Part shown: positions 8,619-16,206 of the stretch, in pieces
Layout: each line of letters starts with the position of its first letter
Numbering within the stretch: the stretch's first letter is position 1
Position numbers and translations under genes: made by a program
NCBI RefSeq assembly: GCF_014216315.1
Contig: NZ_CP045702.1
Coordinates: forward strand, 1,178,001 to 1,242,000
Reading direction: 5' to 3'
Source: Streptomyces finlayi
Lineage (GTDB): Bacteria; Actinomycetota; Actinomycetes; Streptomycetales; Streptomycetaceae
Length of the DNA stretch: 64,000 nt
Notes under the pieces: generated by a model
Seen by the model: only the letters and a program-made list of their open reading frames with translations
What the model was told of the DNA's origin: nothing
Database searches by the model: none

Positions 8619-9394
8619 TTCTGGACCTCCGCGTTGCGCGCCGCACGTCGGGTCACGGCGTTTTCCGTGGCGCCGGTGATGGCGGAGATGATCTCTTCCT
8701 GCGAGGTGGTCTTCACGTCGAAGACCCCGTTGTTGCGGCCCAGCCTGAGCACCGCCACCTTGTCGGCGACGGCCTTCACATCGGCCATGTTGTGGCTGAT
8801 GAGGATGACCGCGTGGCCGCGCTCGCGCAGCCGCTCGACGAGGTCGAGGACCTGCGCGGTCTGCTCGACACCGAGAGCCGCGGTGGGCTCGTCGAGGATG
8901 ACGAGCTTGGGCTCGCCGAGCATCGACCGGGCGATGGCCACGGTCTGGCGCTGACCGCCGGAGAGCGAGGCGATCGGGATACGGACGCTGGGGATGCGGA
9001 TCGACAGCGTGCTGAGGAGCTCGCGGGAGCGGCGCTCCATCTCGACCTCGTTGAGCACGCCGAACTTACGGAGTTCGCGGCCGAGGTAGAGGTTGCCGAC
9101 GACATCGATGTTGTCGCACAGCGCGAGGTCCTGATAGACGGTCGCGATGCCCAGGTTCTGGGCATCGTGCGGCTTGTTGATCTCGACGGCGTCGCCTTCC
9201 CACTCGATGACTCCGTCATCGATGGGGTGGACACCGGCGATCGTCTTGACCAGCGTTGATTTACCGGCGCCGTTGTCGCCGACGAGGGCGACCACCTCGC
9301 CGGCGTGGACCTCAAGCTGTACATCGGTGAGCGCCTGGACGGCACCGAATCGCTTGGAGACCCCTCGCAACGCCAACACGGGCGTAGCGGACAC
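8615..9394 (-). CDS. xylG: Sugar ABC transporter ATP-binding protein, XylG type
   Basis: 259 residues with one ABC domain: Walker A GDNGAGKST, Q-loop YQDLALC, signature LSGGQ, Walker B LVILDEP and switch His ILISHN. Classic RbsA/XylG proteins have two fused ABC domains; this single-domain form should act as a homodimer, as is common in actinobacteria. The GTG at 9394 is chosen because GAAGGAG sits 9 nt before it; the ATG three codons earlier lies inside that ribosome site. It is coupled to the permease by a 4-bp overlap and separated from the binding-protein gene by 292 bp containing two hairpins. Confidence 0.9.
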   Translation of the reverse strand: MSATPVLALRGVSKRFGAVQALTDVQLEVHAGEVVALVGDNGAGKSTLVKTIAGVHPIDDGVIEWEGDAVEINKPHDAQNLGIATVYQDLALCDNIDVVGNLYLGRELRKFGVLNEVEMERRSRELLSTLSIRIPSVRIPIASLSGGQRQTVAIARSMLGEPKLVILDEPTAALGVEQTAQVLDLVERLRERGHAVILISHNMADVKAVADKVAVLRLGRNNGVFDVKTTSQEEIISAITGATENAVTRRAARNAEVQK

Positions 9395-9514
9395 GTGAAC
9401 CATCTCCTTCGCCGCCTGACCGGCGGGGATGCCGCGCCTGGGGGGAGGCGCGGTGGGTCGAGCAGAAGGGAACTGAGGGCGCGGCAGGGGCCGCTGGGAA
9501 GGGTTCCATCCGGC

Positions 9515-9550
9515 GCCCCGCCCGGCAGCGGGACAGTAGGTGGGCGGGGC
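9515..9550 (-). terminator. Second hairpin between binding-protein and ATPase genes (attenuator-like)
   Basis: 9-bp inverted repeat GCCCCGCCC / GGGCGGGGC spaced by 18 nt. It lies inside the operon, in line with a partial terminator or mRNA-stabilising structure that lets the binding protein be made in excess over the membrane components. Confidence 0.45.
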
Positions 9551-9652
9551 ACCGGACAGGCTTCGTGGGACCGGGCCGCTCGGGAATCGGCGGACTCGGG
9601 CCGGTGGGCGGCCTTCGCACCGTGTGTGTCACGGTGGCAGGCCGGCCGCCGT

Positions 9653-9678
9653 GGGCCCGGCCGGGAGCGGCCGGGCCC
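9653..9678 (-). terminator. Strong hairpin directly after the sugar-binding protein gene
   Basis: Perfect 11-bp stem GGGCCCGGCCG / CGGCCGGGCCC with loop GGAG, starting 9 bp after the stop codon. It probably terminates most transcripts or protects the 3' end of the binding-protein message. Confidence 0.7.
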
Positions 9679-9686
9679 TCGTCGGA

Positions 9687-10799
9687 CTACTTCAGGCCGA
9701 GCTTGTCGCAGGCGGCCTTGTACTTGGCCGTGCAGATCTCGTCGACCGTGTAGATGCCGTCCTTCAGGACGGTGTCCTGGATGTTGGCCTGGGTCAGCGA
9801 GACGACCGGGACCAGCACGGTGGGAACGGCCTTGTGGGTGGGGCTGTCCACCGTCGAGGTGGCGATCGAGTCGAGCTTCTCGCCCTTGGCCAGTGCGACG
9901 GCCATCTCGGCGGCGGCCGCGCCCTCGGGGGCGTACGGCTTGTAGACGCTCATGAACTGCTCACCGGCGACGATGCGCTGCACACCGGCGAGTTCGGCGT
10001 CCTGGCCGGTGACCGGCGGGAGCTTGGAGAGACCGGCGGCCTTGAGGGCGGTGATGATGCCGCCCGCCATGCCGTCGTTGGCGGAGTAGACGCCGACGAT
10101 CTTGTCCTTGCCGAGAGCCGTGATCGCCGCCTCCATGTTGGCGTTGGCGTTCTCCGGCTTCCACTCCTTGGTGTCGTACTCCTTGCCGTACGTGACCTTG
10201 CCGTCGAGCTCGGCCTTGGCGCCCTTCTTGAACAGGGCGGCGTTCGGGTCGGTGATCGCACCGTTCATCATCACGATCGTGCCGCCGTCGGCCTTGTCGC
10301 CGAGGGCCTCCAGGAGGGCCTTGCCCTGGACGTGGCCGACCTCTTCGTTGTCGAAGGAGGTGTAGGCGTCGATCGGGCCCTCGGCGAGGCGGTCGAAGGC
10401 GACGACGGGGATGCCCGCGTCCTTGGCCTTCTTCACACCGTTGGCGATCGCCTTGGAGTCCACCGCGTCGATGATCAGCGCGTCGACCTTGTTGGTGATC
10501 ATGGTCTCGACCTGCTGCGACTGCAGTGTGGCGTCCTGCTTGGCGTTGGCGTAGATGACCTTCGCCTTGCCGTTGGTGAGCTCGCTGACCTTCTCTTCGA
10601 TGATCGGCTTGTCGAACTTCTCGTACCGGGCGGTCTGGTTCTCGGGAAGGAGCAGACCGATCTTGAGGTCGTCACCCTTCTTCGCCGAGTTCTTTTCGGC
10701 CTTGTCGCCGGACTCCTTGGCACTGCCGCAAGCGGCAAGCGAGACAGCCATGGCTGTAGCGGCAACGGCAACGGCGGCACGACGCATACGCGTGTTCAT
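9687..10799 (-). CDS. xylF: Sugar-binding lipoprotein of ABC importer, XylF type
   Basis: 370 residues. The N-terminus MNTRMRRAAVAVAATAMAV followed by SLAACGS is a signal peptide with the lipobox LAAC, so the mature protein is tethered by Cys to the outer face of the membrane. The rest is a Peripla_BP_4 (RbsB/XylF) fold: KIGLLLPENQTARYEKFD near the start, VDALIIDAVDS, VVAFDRLAEG and GVYSANDGMAGGII. This pattern is close to xylose-binding proteins. GGGAGG 7 nt before ATG is the ribosome site. It is the first gene of the importer operon, directly downstream of the ROK regulator. Confidence 0.9.
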   Translation of the reverse strand: MNTRMRRAAVAVAATAMAVSLAACGSAKESGDKAEKNSAKKGDDLKIGLLLPENQTARYEKFDKPIIEEKVSELTNGKAKVIYANAKQDATLQSQQVETMITNKVDALIIDAVDSKAIANGVKKAKDAGIPVVAFDRLAEGPIDAYTSFDNEEVGHVQGKALLEALGDKADGGTIVMMNGAITDPNAALFKKGAKAELDGKVTYGKEYDTKEWKPENANANMEAAITALGKDKIVGVYSANDGMAGGIITALKAAGLSKLPPVTGQDAELAGVQRIVAGEQFMSVYKPYAPEGAAAAEMAVALAKGEKLDSIATSTVDSPTHKAVPTVLVPVVSLTQANIQDTVLKDGIYTVDEICTAKYKAACDKLGLK

Positions 10800-10880
10800 T
10801 CTCGAACCTCCCTGACGAGGCCGCGACGTTGCGGCCGAGGTGGCTGGAAGTCAACTCGGCCGCGAGGACGGCGTCAAGGA

Positions 10881-10893
10881 GTAAATCTTTAAC
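10881..10893 (-). promoter_or_regulatory. Candidate ROK-type operator upstream of xylF
   Basis: GTAAATCTTTAAC is an imperfect A+T-rich dyad (4 of 5 arm positions pair) about 82 bp before the xylF start, in an A+T-rich patch that stands out from its surroundings. ROK repressors usually bind A+T-rich inverted repeats. TTGACG on the minus strand lies next to it and may be a -35 box. Assignment to the adjacent ROK protein is inference. Confidence 0.35.
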
Positions 10894-10919
10894 GAGATGA
10901 CAACGGTGCCATTCGTTAT

Positions 10920-12119
10920 CTAAGTGAAGGCAGGAGCCCTCGGGGAGAGGGTGCTCTCCAAAAGGGTCGAATCACCCATCTCGTTGAGTACGAGGGCCAG
11001 CGCGCCCAGCACTTCCGCCCGCCCGCCGAGGGCTCCCGGAAGCACCGAAAGCTGCCGCGCCGCACTGGGAATGGCGTAGCGCGAGACCGAGTCGCGGATG
11101 GGCCCGAGGACCAGCTCCCCGGCCTCCGCGAGGGAGCCGCCGAGCACCACCCGGCTCGGGTTCAGCAGGTTGCACAGGTTGGCGACACCGCTGCCGATGT
11201 GCCGTCCGACGTCCCCGATGACCCGGCGGCACCCCGGATCGCCCTCACGGGCCAGCTGGACCACGCGTTCCATGGTCAGATCGGGCCCGTGGCTGGGCTG
11301 GAGCAGGGGCAGGACGTACCGGGCGGCGGCGAAGGTCTCCAGACAGCCGCGGTTGCCGCAGCGGCACACGGGGCCCGACTCGTCGAGCGTGATGTGCCCG
11401 ATCTCGCCGGCCGTGCCGCCCGGGCCCCGGTAGATGGAGCCGTCTATCACCAGACCGGCGCCGACACCGCTCGCGACCTTGATGTACGCCAGGTCCCTGA
11501 CCCCGCGCCCGCTCCCCCAGACCAGCTCGCCCAGCGCCCCGAGGTTGGCGTCGTTGTCGACGTACACCGGCACGCCGAGGCGTCCGGCCAGCTCCTCGCT
11601 GGGGTTGATGCCCGTCCAGCCGGGCAGGATCGAGGTGGAGCCCAGCGTGCCGGACTCGACGTCGATCGGCCCCGGCACGCCGAGCCCGACGCCGATCACC
11701 TTCCCAGGGGCGATGCCGGTGGCCTCGATCAGCCGGTTGACCAGCTGTTCGGCCCGGTCGAAGCCCTGGGCCGACGAGGCGTCCACGTCCAGCGGCTCGG
11801 ACTCCTCGGCCAGCACCTGGTGCGCCAGGTTTCCCACGGCCACCCGGAGGTGCGTATGGCCGAAGTCCACGCCGACCACGATGCCCGCGTCGCCGCTGAG
11901 CGAGACGCTGCGGGCCCTGCGGCCGCCCGCCGAGGTCGGGGTGACCTCGACCGTGCCGCTGTCCTTCAGCTCGCGAACGATGTTGGAGACGGTGGCCGCC
12001 GAAAGGCCGGTGCCCCTGGCGATCTCCGCCTGGGTGAGCGATCCCGCCATTCGTACGGCCCGTACGACGCGCTCAAGGTTGGCCCGATGCAGAGATGTCT
12101 GCGACCCCGGAGTCTCCAT
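10920..12119 (-). CDS. rok7B7: ROK-family transcriptional regulator (Rok7B7-like)
   Basis: 399 residues. The N-terminal winged helix (ERVVRAVRMAGSLTQAEIAR then GLSAATVSNIVRELKDSG) is followed by a ROK sugar-kinase-like domain with VGVDFGHTHLRV and the zinc cluster CRCGNRGCLE. Regulators of this class bind DNA and sense sugars. In S. coelicolor the ROK gene next to xylFGH is rok7B7 (SCO6008), linked to xylose use, carbon control and antibiotic timing; the matching position supports the same identity here. The kinase-like pocket may not be catalytic. The ATG at 12119 is preferred over the upstream GTG at 12182 because METPGSQTSLHRAN starts conserved sequence and CAGGAG lies upstream. It is transcribed with, or just upstream of, xylF. 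Confidence 0.85.
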   Translation of the reverse strand: METPGSQTSLHRANLERVVRAVRMAGSLTQAEIARGTGLSAATVSNIVRELKDSGTVEVTPTSAGGRRARSVSLSGDAGIVVGVDFGHTHLRVAVGNLAHQVLAEESEPLDVDASSAQGFDRAEQLVNRLIEATGIAPGKVIGVGLGVPGPIDVESGTLGSTSILPGWTGINPSEELAGRLGVPVYVDNDANLGALGELVWGSGRGVRDLAYIKVASGVGAGLVIDGSIYRGPGGTAGEIGHITLDESGPVCRCGNRGCLETFAAARYVLPLLQPSHGPDLTMERVVQLAREGDPGCRRVIGDVGRHIGSGVANLCNLLNPSRVVLGGSLAEAGELVLGPIRDSVSRYAIPSAARQLSVLPGALGGRAEVLGALALVLNEMGDSTLLESTLSPRAPAFT

Positions 12120-12242
12120 CGACTCTCTCACTCCTGCCGGTTTCTCTAACATGTGAACCCTAAGCAGAGTCTCAGGGACCACCTCCCGTCAAGACCTGAG
12201 CGGGGAGGGCCTCGGTTGAGCGGGGCGCCGGAGAACGCCGAA

Positions 12243-12282
12243 CGCCCGGGTCCGGCTGCTGGGAGGCAGCCGGACCCGGGCG
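12243..12282 (-). terminator. Very strong hairpin at the end of the ngc operon
   Basis: Perfect 17-bp stem (CGCCCGGGTCCGGCTGC and its complement) with a 6-nt loop TGGGAG, 23 bp beyond the ngcG stop. It separates the ngc operon from the ROK gene promoter on its left. Confidence 0.85.
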
Positions 12283-12304
12283 CGTGGAGAGCGGGACCGT
12301 CGGA

Positions 12305-13240
12305 CTACTTCATCGTTCCCGCGGTGAGGCCCGCCTGGATCTGACGCTGGAAGGAGAGGTAGACGACCAGCATCGGAAGCATCGCGATGGCGACACCGGC
12401 GAAGAGCACCGGCAGGTCCGTCGCGTACCCCTGCTGCTGCTGGAGCTGGATCAGGCCCTGCGTCAGCATGTACTTCTCCGACTCCCCCGAGGTCTGCGGC
12501 TGCATCAGGACCGAGGGCAGGATGTACTGGTTCCACTGGCCCAGCACGTTGAAGATGCCGATGCTCAGCAGGCCCGGCTTGGCCATCGGCATCATCACCT
12601 GGAAGAACACCCGGGTGTGCGAGGCGCCGTCGATGACCGCCGCTTCGTGGATCGCCGTGGGCAGCGTCCGGAAGAACGAGTGCATGAAGAAGACGGTGAA
12701 CGGCAGCGAGTAGGCGACGTACACCAGGATCAGGCCTTGGTAGGTGTTCAGCATCGCGAACCGCTGCAGAGTGAAGAACAGCGGGACCAGCGCCAGGAAC
12801 ACCGGGAACATCGCGCCGCTGACGAAGAAGTAGTAGACGAGCCGGTTGCCCGGGAACTCGTACCGGGCCAGGACGTACGCCGCCATCGCGCCGAAGAGCA
12901 TCGTCAGCGGCACCGAGAACGCCAGGACGATCAGCGTGTTGGTGAAGTAGTCGCCGATGCCCTTGTCCCAGGCCCGCCCGAAGACGTCGAAGGACCAGCT
13001 CGTCGGCCAGCCCAGCGCCGAGCCGCCGATCTGCGCGTCCGTCTTGAACGCGCTGAGGAGCAGCCACAGCAGCGGCAGGATGATCAGGACGGCCCACAGG
13101 ATGAGGAAGCCGTGGGAGAAGACGTTGAGGGTCAGGCCCTCGGTCCTGCGGTCACCGGGACCGGGCGTCCTCTTGGAGCCCCGCTGACGGGGGATGCTGT
13201 CGCCGGTGGTGAGCGCCGGCTCCTTGATGGGTGTGCTCAT
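12305..13240 (-). CDS. ngcG: ABC sugar permease, NgcG/MalG type
   Basis: 311 residues with six predicted helices. The EAA loop reads EAAVIDGASHTRVFFQVMMP, the contact for the ATPase in MalG-type permeases. The N-terminal 45 residues are hydrophilic. As in other Streptomyces carbohydrate importers no ATPase gene is present; a shared MsiK-type ATPase normally energises these systems. It is the third gene of a three-gene operon, 14 bp after ngcF. Confidence 0.88.
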   Translation of the reverse strand: MSTPIKEPALTTGDSIPRQRGSKRTPGPGDRRTEGLTLNVFSHGFLILWAVLIILPLLWLLLSAFKTDAQIGGSALGWPTSWSFDVFGRAWDKGIGDYFTNTLIVLAFSVPLTMLFGAMAAYVLARYEFPGNRLVYYFFVSGAMFPVFLALVPLFFTLQRFAMLNTYQGLILVYVAYSLPFTVFFMHSFFRTLPTAIHEAAVIDGASHTRVFFQVMMPMAKPGLLSIGIFNVLGQWNQYILPSVLMQPQTSGESEKYMLTQGLIQLQQQQGYATDLPVLFAGVAIAMLPMLVVYLSFQRQIQAGLTAGTMK

Positions 13241-13254
13241 TGCTTGACTCCCGC

Positions 13255-14187
13255 TCAGAACTCGATGCGCTCACGGCGGGTGGCACGCAGCGTGATGACG
13301 GAAATGATCATGGTGAGGATGAGCATCACGACGCCCATGGCACAGGCGTAGCCGCTCTTGCCGAAGTACAGGAAGTTACGCATCAGCACCGTCGCCATCA
13401 CTTCACCGTGATGGTCGGGGCCGCCACCGAAGCCCGTACCCGGCGTCATCGTCGACGCGAGGACGAACATGTCCATCGCCACGATGCCGAGGTAGACCCA
13501 TGCCGTCTGTACGGAGTCCCACAGGAGCGGGAGGGTCACCCGGAAGAACGTCTGGGCGCGGCCGGCCCCGTCCAGCAGGGCGGCCTCGTAGATCTCCTTG
13601 GGGATGGACTGCATCGCCGCGGAGAAGAGCACGAGGTAGAAGCCGACCCCGTGCCACACGATGATGACCATCAGGCACCAGAGCACGAGATCGGGGTCGT
13701 TCATCCACTCGATGGGGCTGTTGGCGTCGACCAGCCCCATCTTCATGAGCAGCCCGTTGAGCAGGCCCCCCTGATCGCTCCGGTACACCGCCTGGAACAG
13801 CACCGCGAGGATCGCGAGCGACAGCACCTGGGGGAAGAAGTAGATGATCTTGTAGAAGCCCGAACCCCTGACGCCGTGCACACCGCCGGCGGCACTCCGG
13901 CCGCCCACGTTCACCATGAAGGCGAAGAACAGGGCGATCAGGATGGTGACGACCGGGATGAACACCAGGAGCAGGATGTTGTGCCAAAGCGCTGTACGGA
14001 AGACATCGTCACGGAACAACTCGGTGTAGTTGTCCAGGCCGACGAAGTCGAATACGGGTGACTGCCCGGTCCAGTTGGTGAACGAGTACCCGACGGTCTG
14101 GATGTACGGCCAGATCACGAAGATCAGATACAGCGTCAACGGCGCGAGGAGAAAACCCGCGATAAATCTGTTCTGCCCTTTTCGCAT
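13255..14187 (-). CDS. ngcF: ABC sugar permease, NgcF/MalF type
   Basis: 310 residues, about six membrane helices. It begins MRKGQNRFIAGFLLAPLTLY and contains the EAA loop YEAALLDGAGRAQTFFRVTL. It pairs with NgcG to form the channel for sugar bound by NgcE. The start ATG is preceded by CAGGATG at suitable spacing, 36 bp after the ngcE stop. Confidence 0.88.
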   Translation of the reverse strand: MRKGQNRFIAGFLLAPLTLYLIFVIWPYIQTVGYSFTNWTGQSPVFDFVGLDNYTELFRDDVFRTALWHNILLLVFIPVVTILIALFFAFMVNVGGRSAAGGVHGVRGSGFYKIIYFFPQVLSLAILAVLFQAVYRSDQGGLLNGLLMKMGLVDANSPIEWMNDPDLVLWCLMVIIVWHGVGFYLVLFSAAMQSIPKEIYEAALLDGAGRAQTFFRVTLPLLWDSVQTAWVYLGIVAMDMFVLASTMTPGTGFGGGPDHHGEVMATVLMRNFLYFGKSGYACAMGVVMLILTMIISVITLRATRRERIEF

Positions 14188-14223
14188 GACATCCTGCCCC
14201 TGGTATTACGACGAGCCCCGAGA

Positions 14224-15672
14224 TCAGTCGCGGTGGTTGTTCTTGCTGGCCGGGTCCTTGGCGGCCTTGTCCACCGCCGCCTGGGCCCGCTTCAGCCACT
14301 CGGCGGGCATGATGCGCTTGGACATCAGCTCGTTGGACGCGTTCTGGATGGAGACGTCCATCTCGCTGTACCAGTTGGGGTAGAGGTAGTTGAAGGAGTT
14401 GGCGTCGCCCGCCGCCTTCACCGCGTCGACCGTGGACTGGGTGCCCGGGCGCAGCTCGACGCTCGGGTCGACACCGTCCTTGAGGATGGTGAGCGAGTTG
14501 GCTTCCTTGGCGAACGTCGTCGACCACTCCTTGGAGAGCATCGAGCGCACGAACTCCTGCGCCTCGGCCATGTTCTTGGCCTTGGCGGGAATGATGAACG
14601 GCTCACCTGAACCGGCGCGGACCGCCTCGAAGGGAAGCACGCTGTCGGGCAGCAGCGGGATCGGCAGGAACTTCATGTCGAAGTCCGCCGGTGTCTGCTT
14701 GAGCTGCTCGTTCTCCAGCCAGGAGCCGGAGGGGATGAAGACGGCCTTGTACTGGTTCCACTTGGTCTGCGACTCGGTGTGGGTGAGACCGTTGGTGCCC
14801 GGCATCAGCAGGCCCTTCTCGACGATCTCGTACACCGCCTCGATGGCCGCCTTGGCCGCGTCGCTGCCGACGAACGCCTTGGGGTCGAGGTTGTCGATCG
14901 CCTTCATGGCGTCGAGACCGCCGGTCTTGGCGATCAGGTCCATGATCACGATGTTGATGTAGTACGGGTGCTTGCCCTGGTGCGCGAGGCCGCCGATGCC
15001 GTCGGCCTTGGCCTCCTTGCAGATCGCGAGGAAGTCGTCCCACGTCTTCGGCTCGGTCCAGCCCTTCTCCTTGAAGAGCTTGCCGGAGTACCAGAGACCC
15101 CAGAGGGTGTAGACGTAGTTCAGCGAGACGACCTTGCCGCCCTGCAGGCCCGTGTCGATGGTGCCGGGGATGAGGGTGTCCCGGACCTTCTTGGTGGGGT
15201 CGTCGAGGGACGGGGCGTCGAGGACCGGCGCGAGGTCGAGCAGCTGGCCGCCCTTGAAGAGCACGTCCAGCTTGATCTGCTGGGCGCCCGAGTTGTCGAC
15301 GACGTCCGGCGGGGTGCCGGCGTTGAAGCGCGGCTGGAGCTTGCCGGTGATCTCCTGGGTGCCCAGGTGGGAGACCTTCGTGCCCCAGCGCTTGGCGAAC
15401 AGCGCTTCCCATGCCTTGGCGTACTCGTCGCCGTAGCCGCCCTTGAAGACGACGACATCCAGGGCGCCGCCCTTGTTGACGCCGAAGGGGTTCTCCTTCG
15501 AGACCGGGCCCTTGCTCTTGGTGGACTTCGGGTCCTCTTCGCCGCCGCCGGAAGCGCACGCCGAAAGGAAGCTCATCGTCGGAACGGCAATCAGGCCGAG
15601 CGCCGCGGAGCGCTTGATCAGATTGCGGCGGCCGAGACCGCCGTTGTCGCTCTGCGCAGAGGTGGATCCCAT
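14224..15672 (-). CDS. ngcE: N-acetylglucosamine/chitobiose-binding lipoprotein NgcE
   Basis: 482 residues. The N-terminus has a twin-arginine motif (GRRNLIKRSAALGL) and a lipobox LSAC, so export by Tat followed by lipid anchoring is likely. The body is an SBP_bac_1 fold with GVNKGGALDVVVFKGGYGD and TGKLQPRFNAGTPPDVVDN, close to what I recall of NgcE from S. olivaceoviridis, which binds GlcNAc and N,N'-diacetylchitobiose. The ATG at 15672 is preferred (GCGAGGA 7-8 nt upstream) over TTG two codons earlier. It is the first gene of ngcEFG; a candidate DasR site lies 237 bp upstream. Confidence 0.87.
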   Translation of the reverse strand: MGSTSAQSDNGGLGRRNLIKRSAALGLIAVPTMSFLSACASGGGEEDPKSTKSKGPVSKENPFGVNKGGALDVVVFKGGYGDEYAKAWEALFAKRWGTKVSHLGTQEITGKLQPRFNAGTPPDVVDNSGAQQIKLDVLFKGGQLLDLAPVLDAPSLDDPTKKVRDTLIPGTIDTGLQGGKVVSLNYVYTLWGLWYSGKLFKEKGWTEPKTWDDFLAICKEAKADGIGGLAHQGKHPYYINIVIMDLIAKTGGLDAMKAIDNLDPKAFVGSDAAKAAIEAVYEIVEKGLLMPGTNGLTHTESQTKWNQYKAVFIPSGSWLENEQLKQTPADFDMKFLPIPLLPDSVLPFEAVRAGSGEPFIIPAKAKNMAEAQEFVRSMLSKEWSTTFAKEANSLTILKDGVDPSVELRPGTQSTVDAVKAAGDANSFNYLYPNWYSEMDVSIQNASNELMSKRIMPAEWLKRAQAAVDKAAKDPASKNNHRD

Positions 15673-15908
15673 GCTCAAGTCCTCGCCTTCTCCAGGACTC
15701 AGGCGGTGTATCGGTCACCCGTCGCTATCGCCTCAGGCGAAGGGTCCCGCCACCGCGGTCAGTTGCGCTTGGGTCGTGCAGATTTCCGGATCTTTCATGC
15801 GGTGGGGGTGCGGGGAGGCGTATCGCTTCGGACGCCCCCAGGCATCTCCCGCAACCGTCCCCCGTGCCCCCGAGTGCACCGCCGCGTGAAGCGGCCGTGC
15901 AGATGCCG

Positions 15909-15924
15909 ACAGGTATAGTCCACT
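15909..15924. promoter_or_regulatory. Candidate DasR-responsive element (dre) in the ngcE-GH92 intergenic region
   Basis: On the minus strand the 16-mer AGTGGACTATACCTGT matches the recalled dre consensus A(C/G)TGGTCTAGACCA(C/G)T at 12 of 16 positions, including the TGG half and the ACC half. DasR is the GntR-type repressor of GlcNAc and chitin genes, and NgcE imports these sugars. The remaining part of this 534-bp divergent region shows no gene. Confidence 0.4.
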
Positions 15925-16160
15925 TGTCGCCAACTGAGCAAGATCGAGTGCGGGTTTGAGCAGCAGTCTTTCCCGAGTTGAGACCTCACCGCTACCCACG
16001 CCCTCCCCGTTCCGGCCGCGCCGGACCTCCGTCCGCATCCGGCCACCTCCGGCCGCGAGGTATCGATTTCCCCACGACTGCCGATTCGGGCGCGGTTTCC
16101 CCGGCAACACCCTTGACACCACTGCGCCCTTACCTCCCTACTGGACCCTGCGAATCGCGT

Positions 16161-16177
16161 TTGACAACGTTGTCGAA
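16161..16177 (+). promoter_or_regulatory. LacI-type operator palindrome overlapping a -35-like box of the GH92 gene
   Basis: GACAACGTTGTC (16163-16174) is a perfect 12-bp palindrome with a central CG step, the form bound by LacI-family sugar repressors. The hexamer TTGACA at 16161-16166 overlaps its left arm and would be a consensus -35 box, so binding would block transcription. GGAGG at 16191-16195 is the ribosome site of the gene starting at 16207. No LacI gene is present in the window. Confidence 0.5.
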
Positions 16178-16206
16178 CGCCTTTTCCAGGGGAGGAATCG
16201 CTCGGG

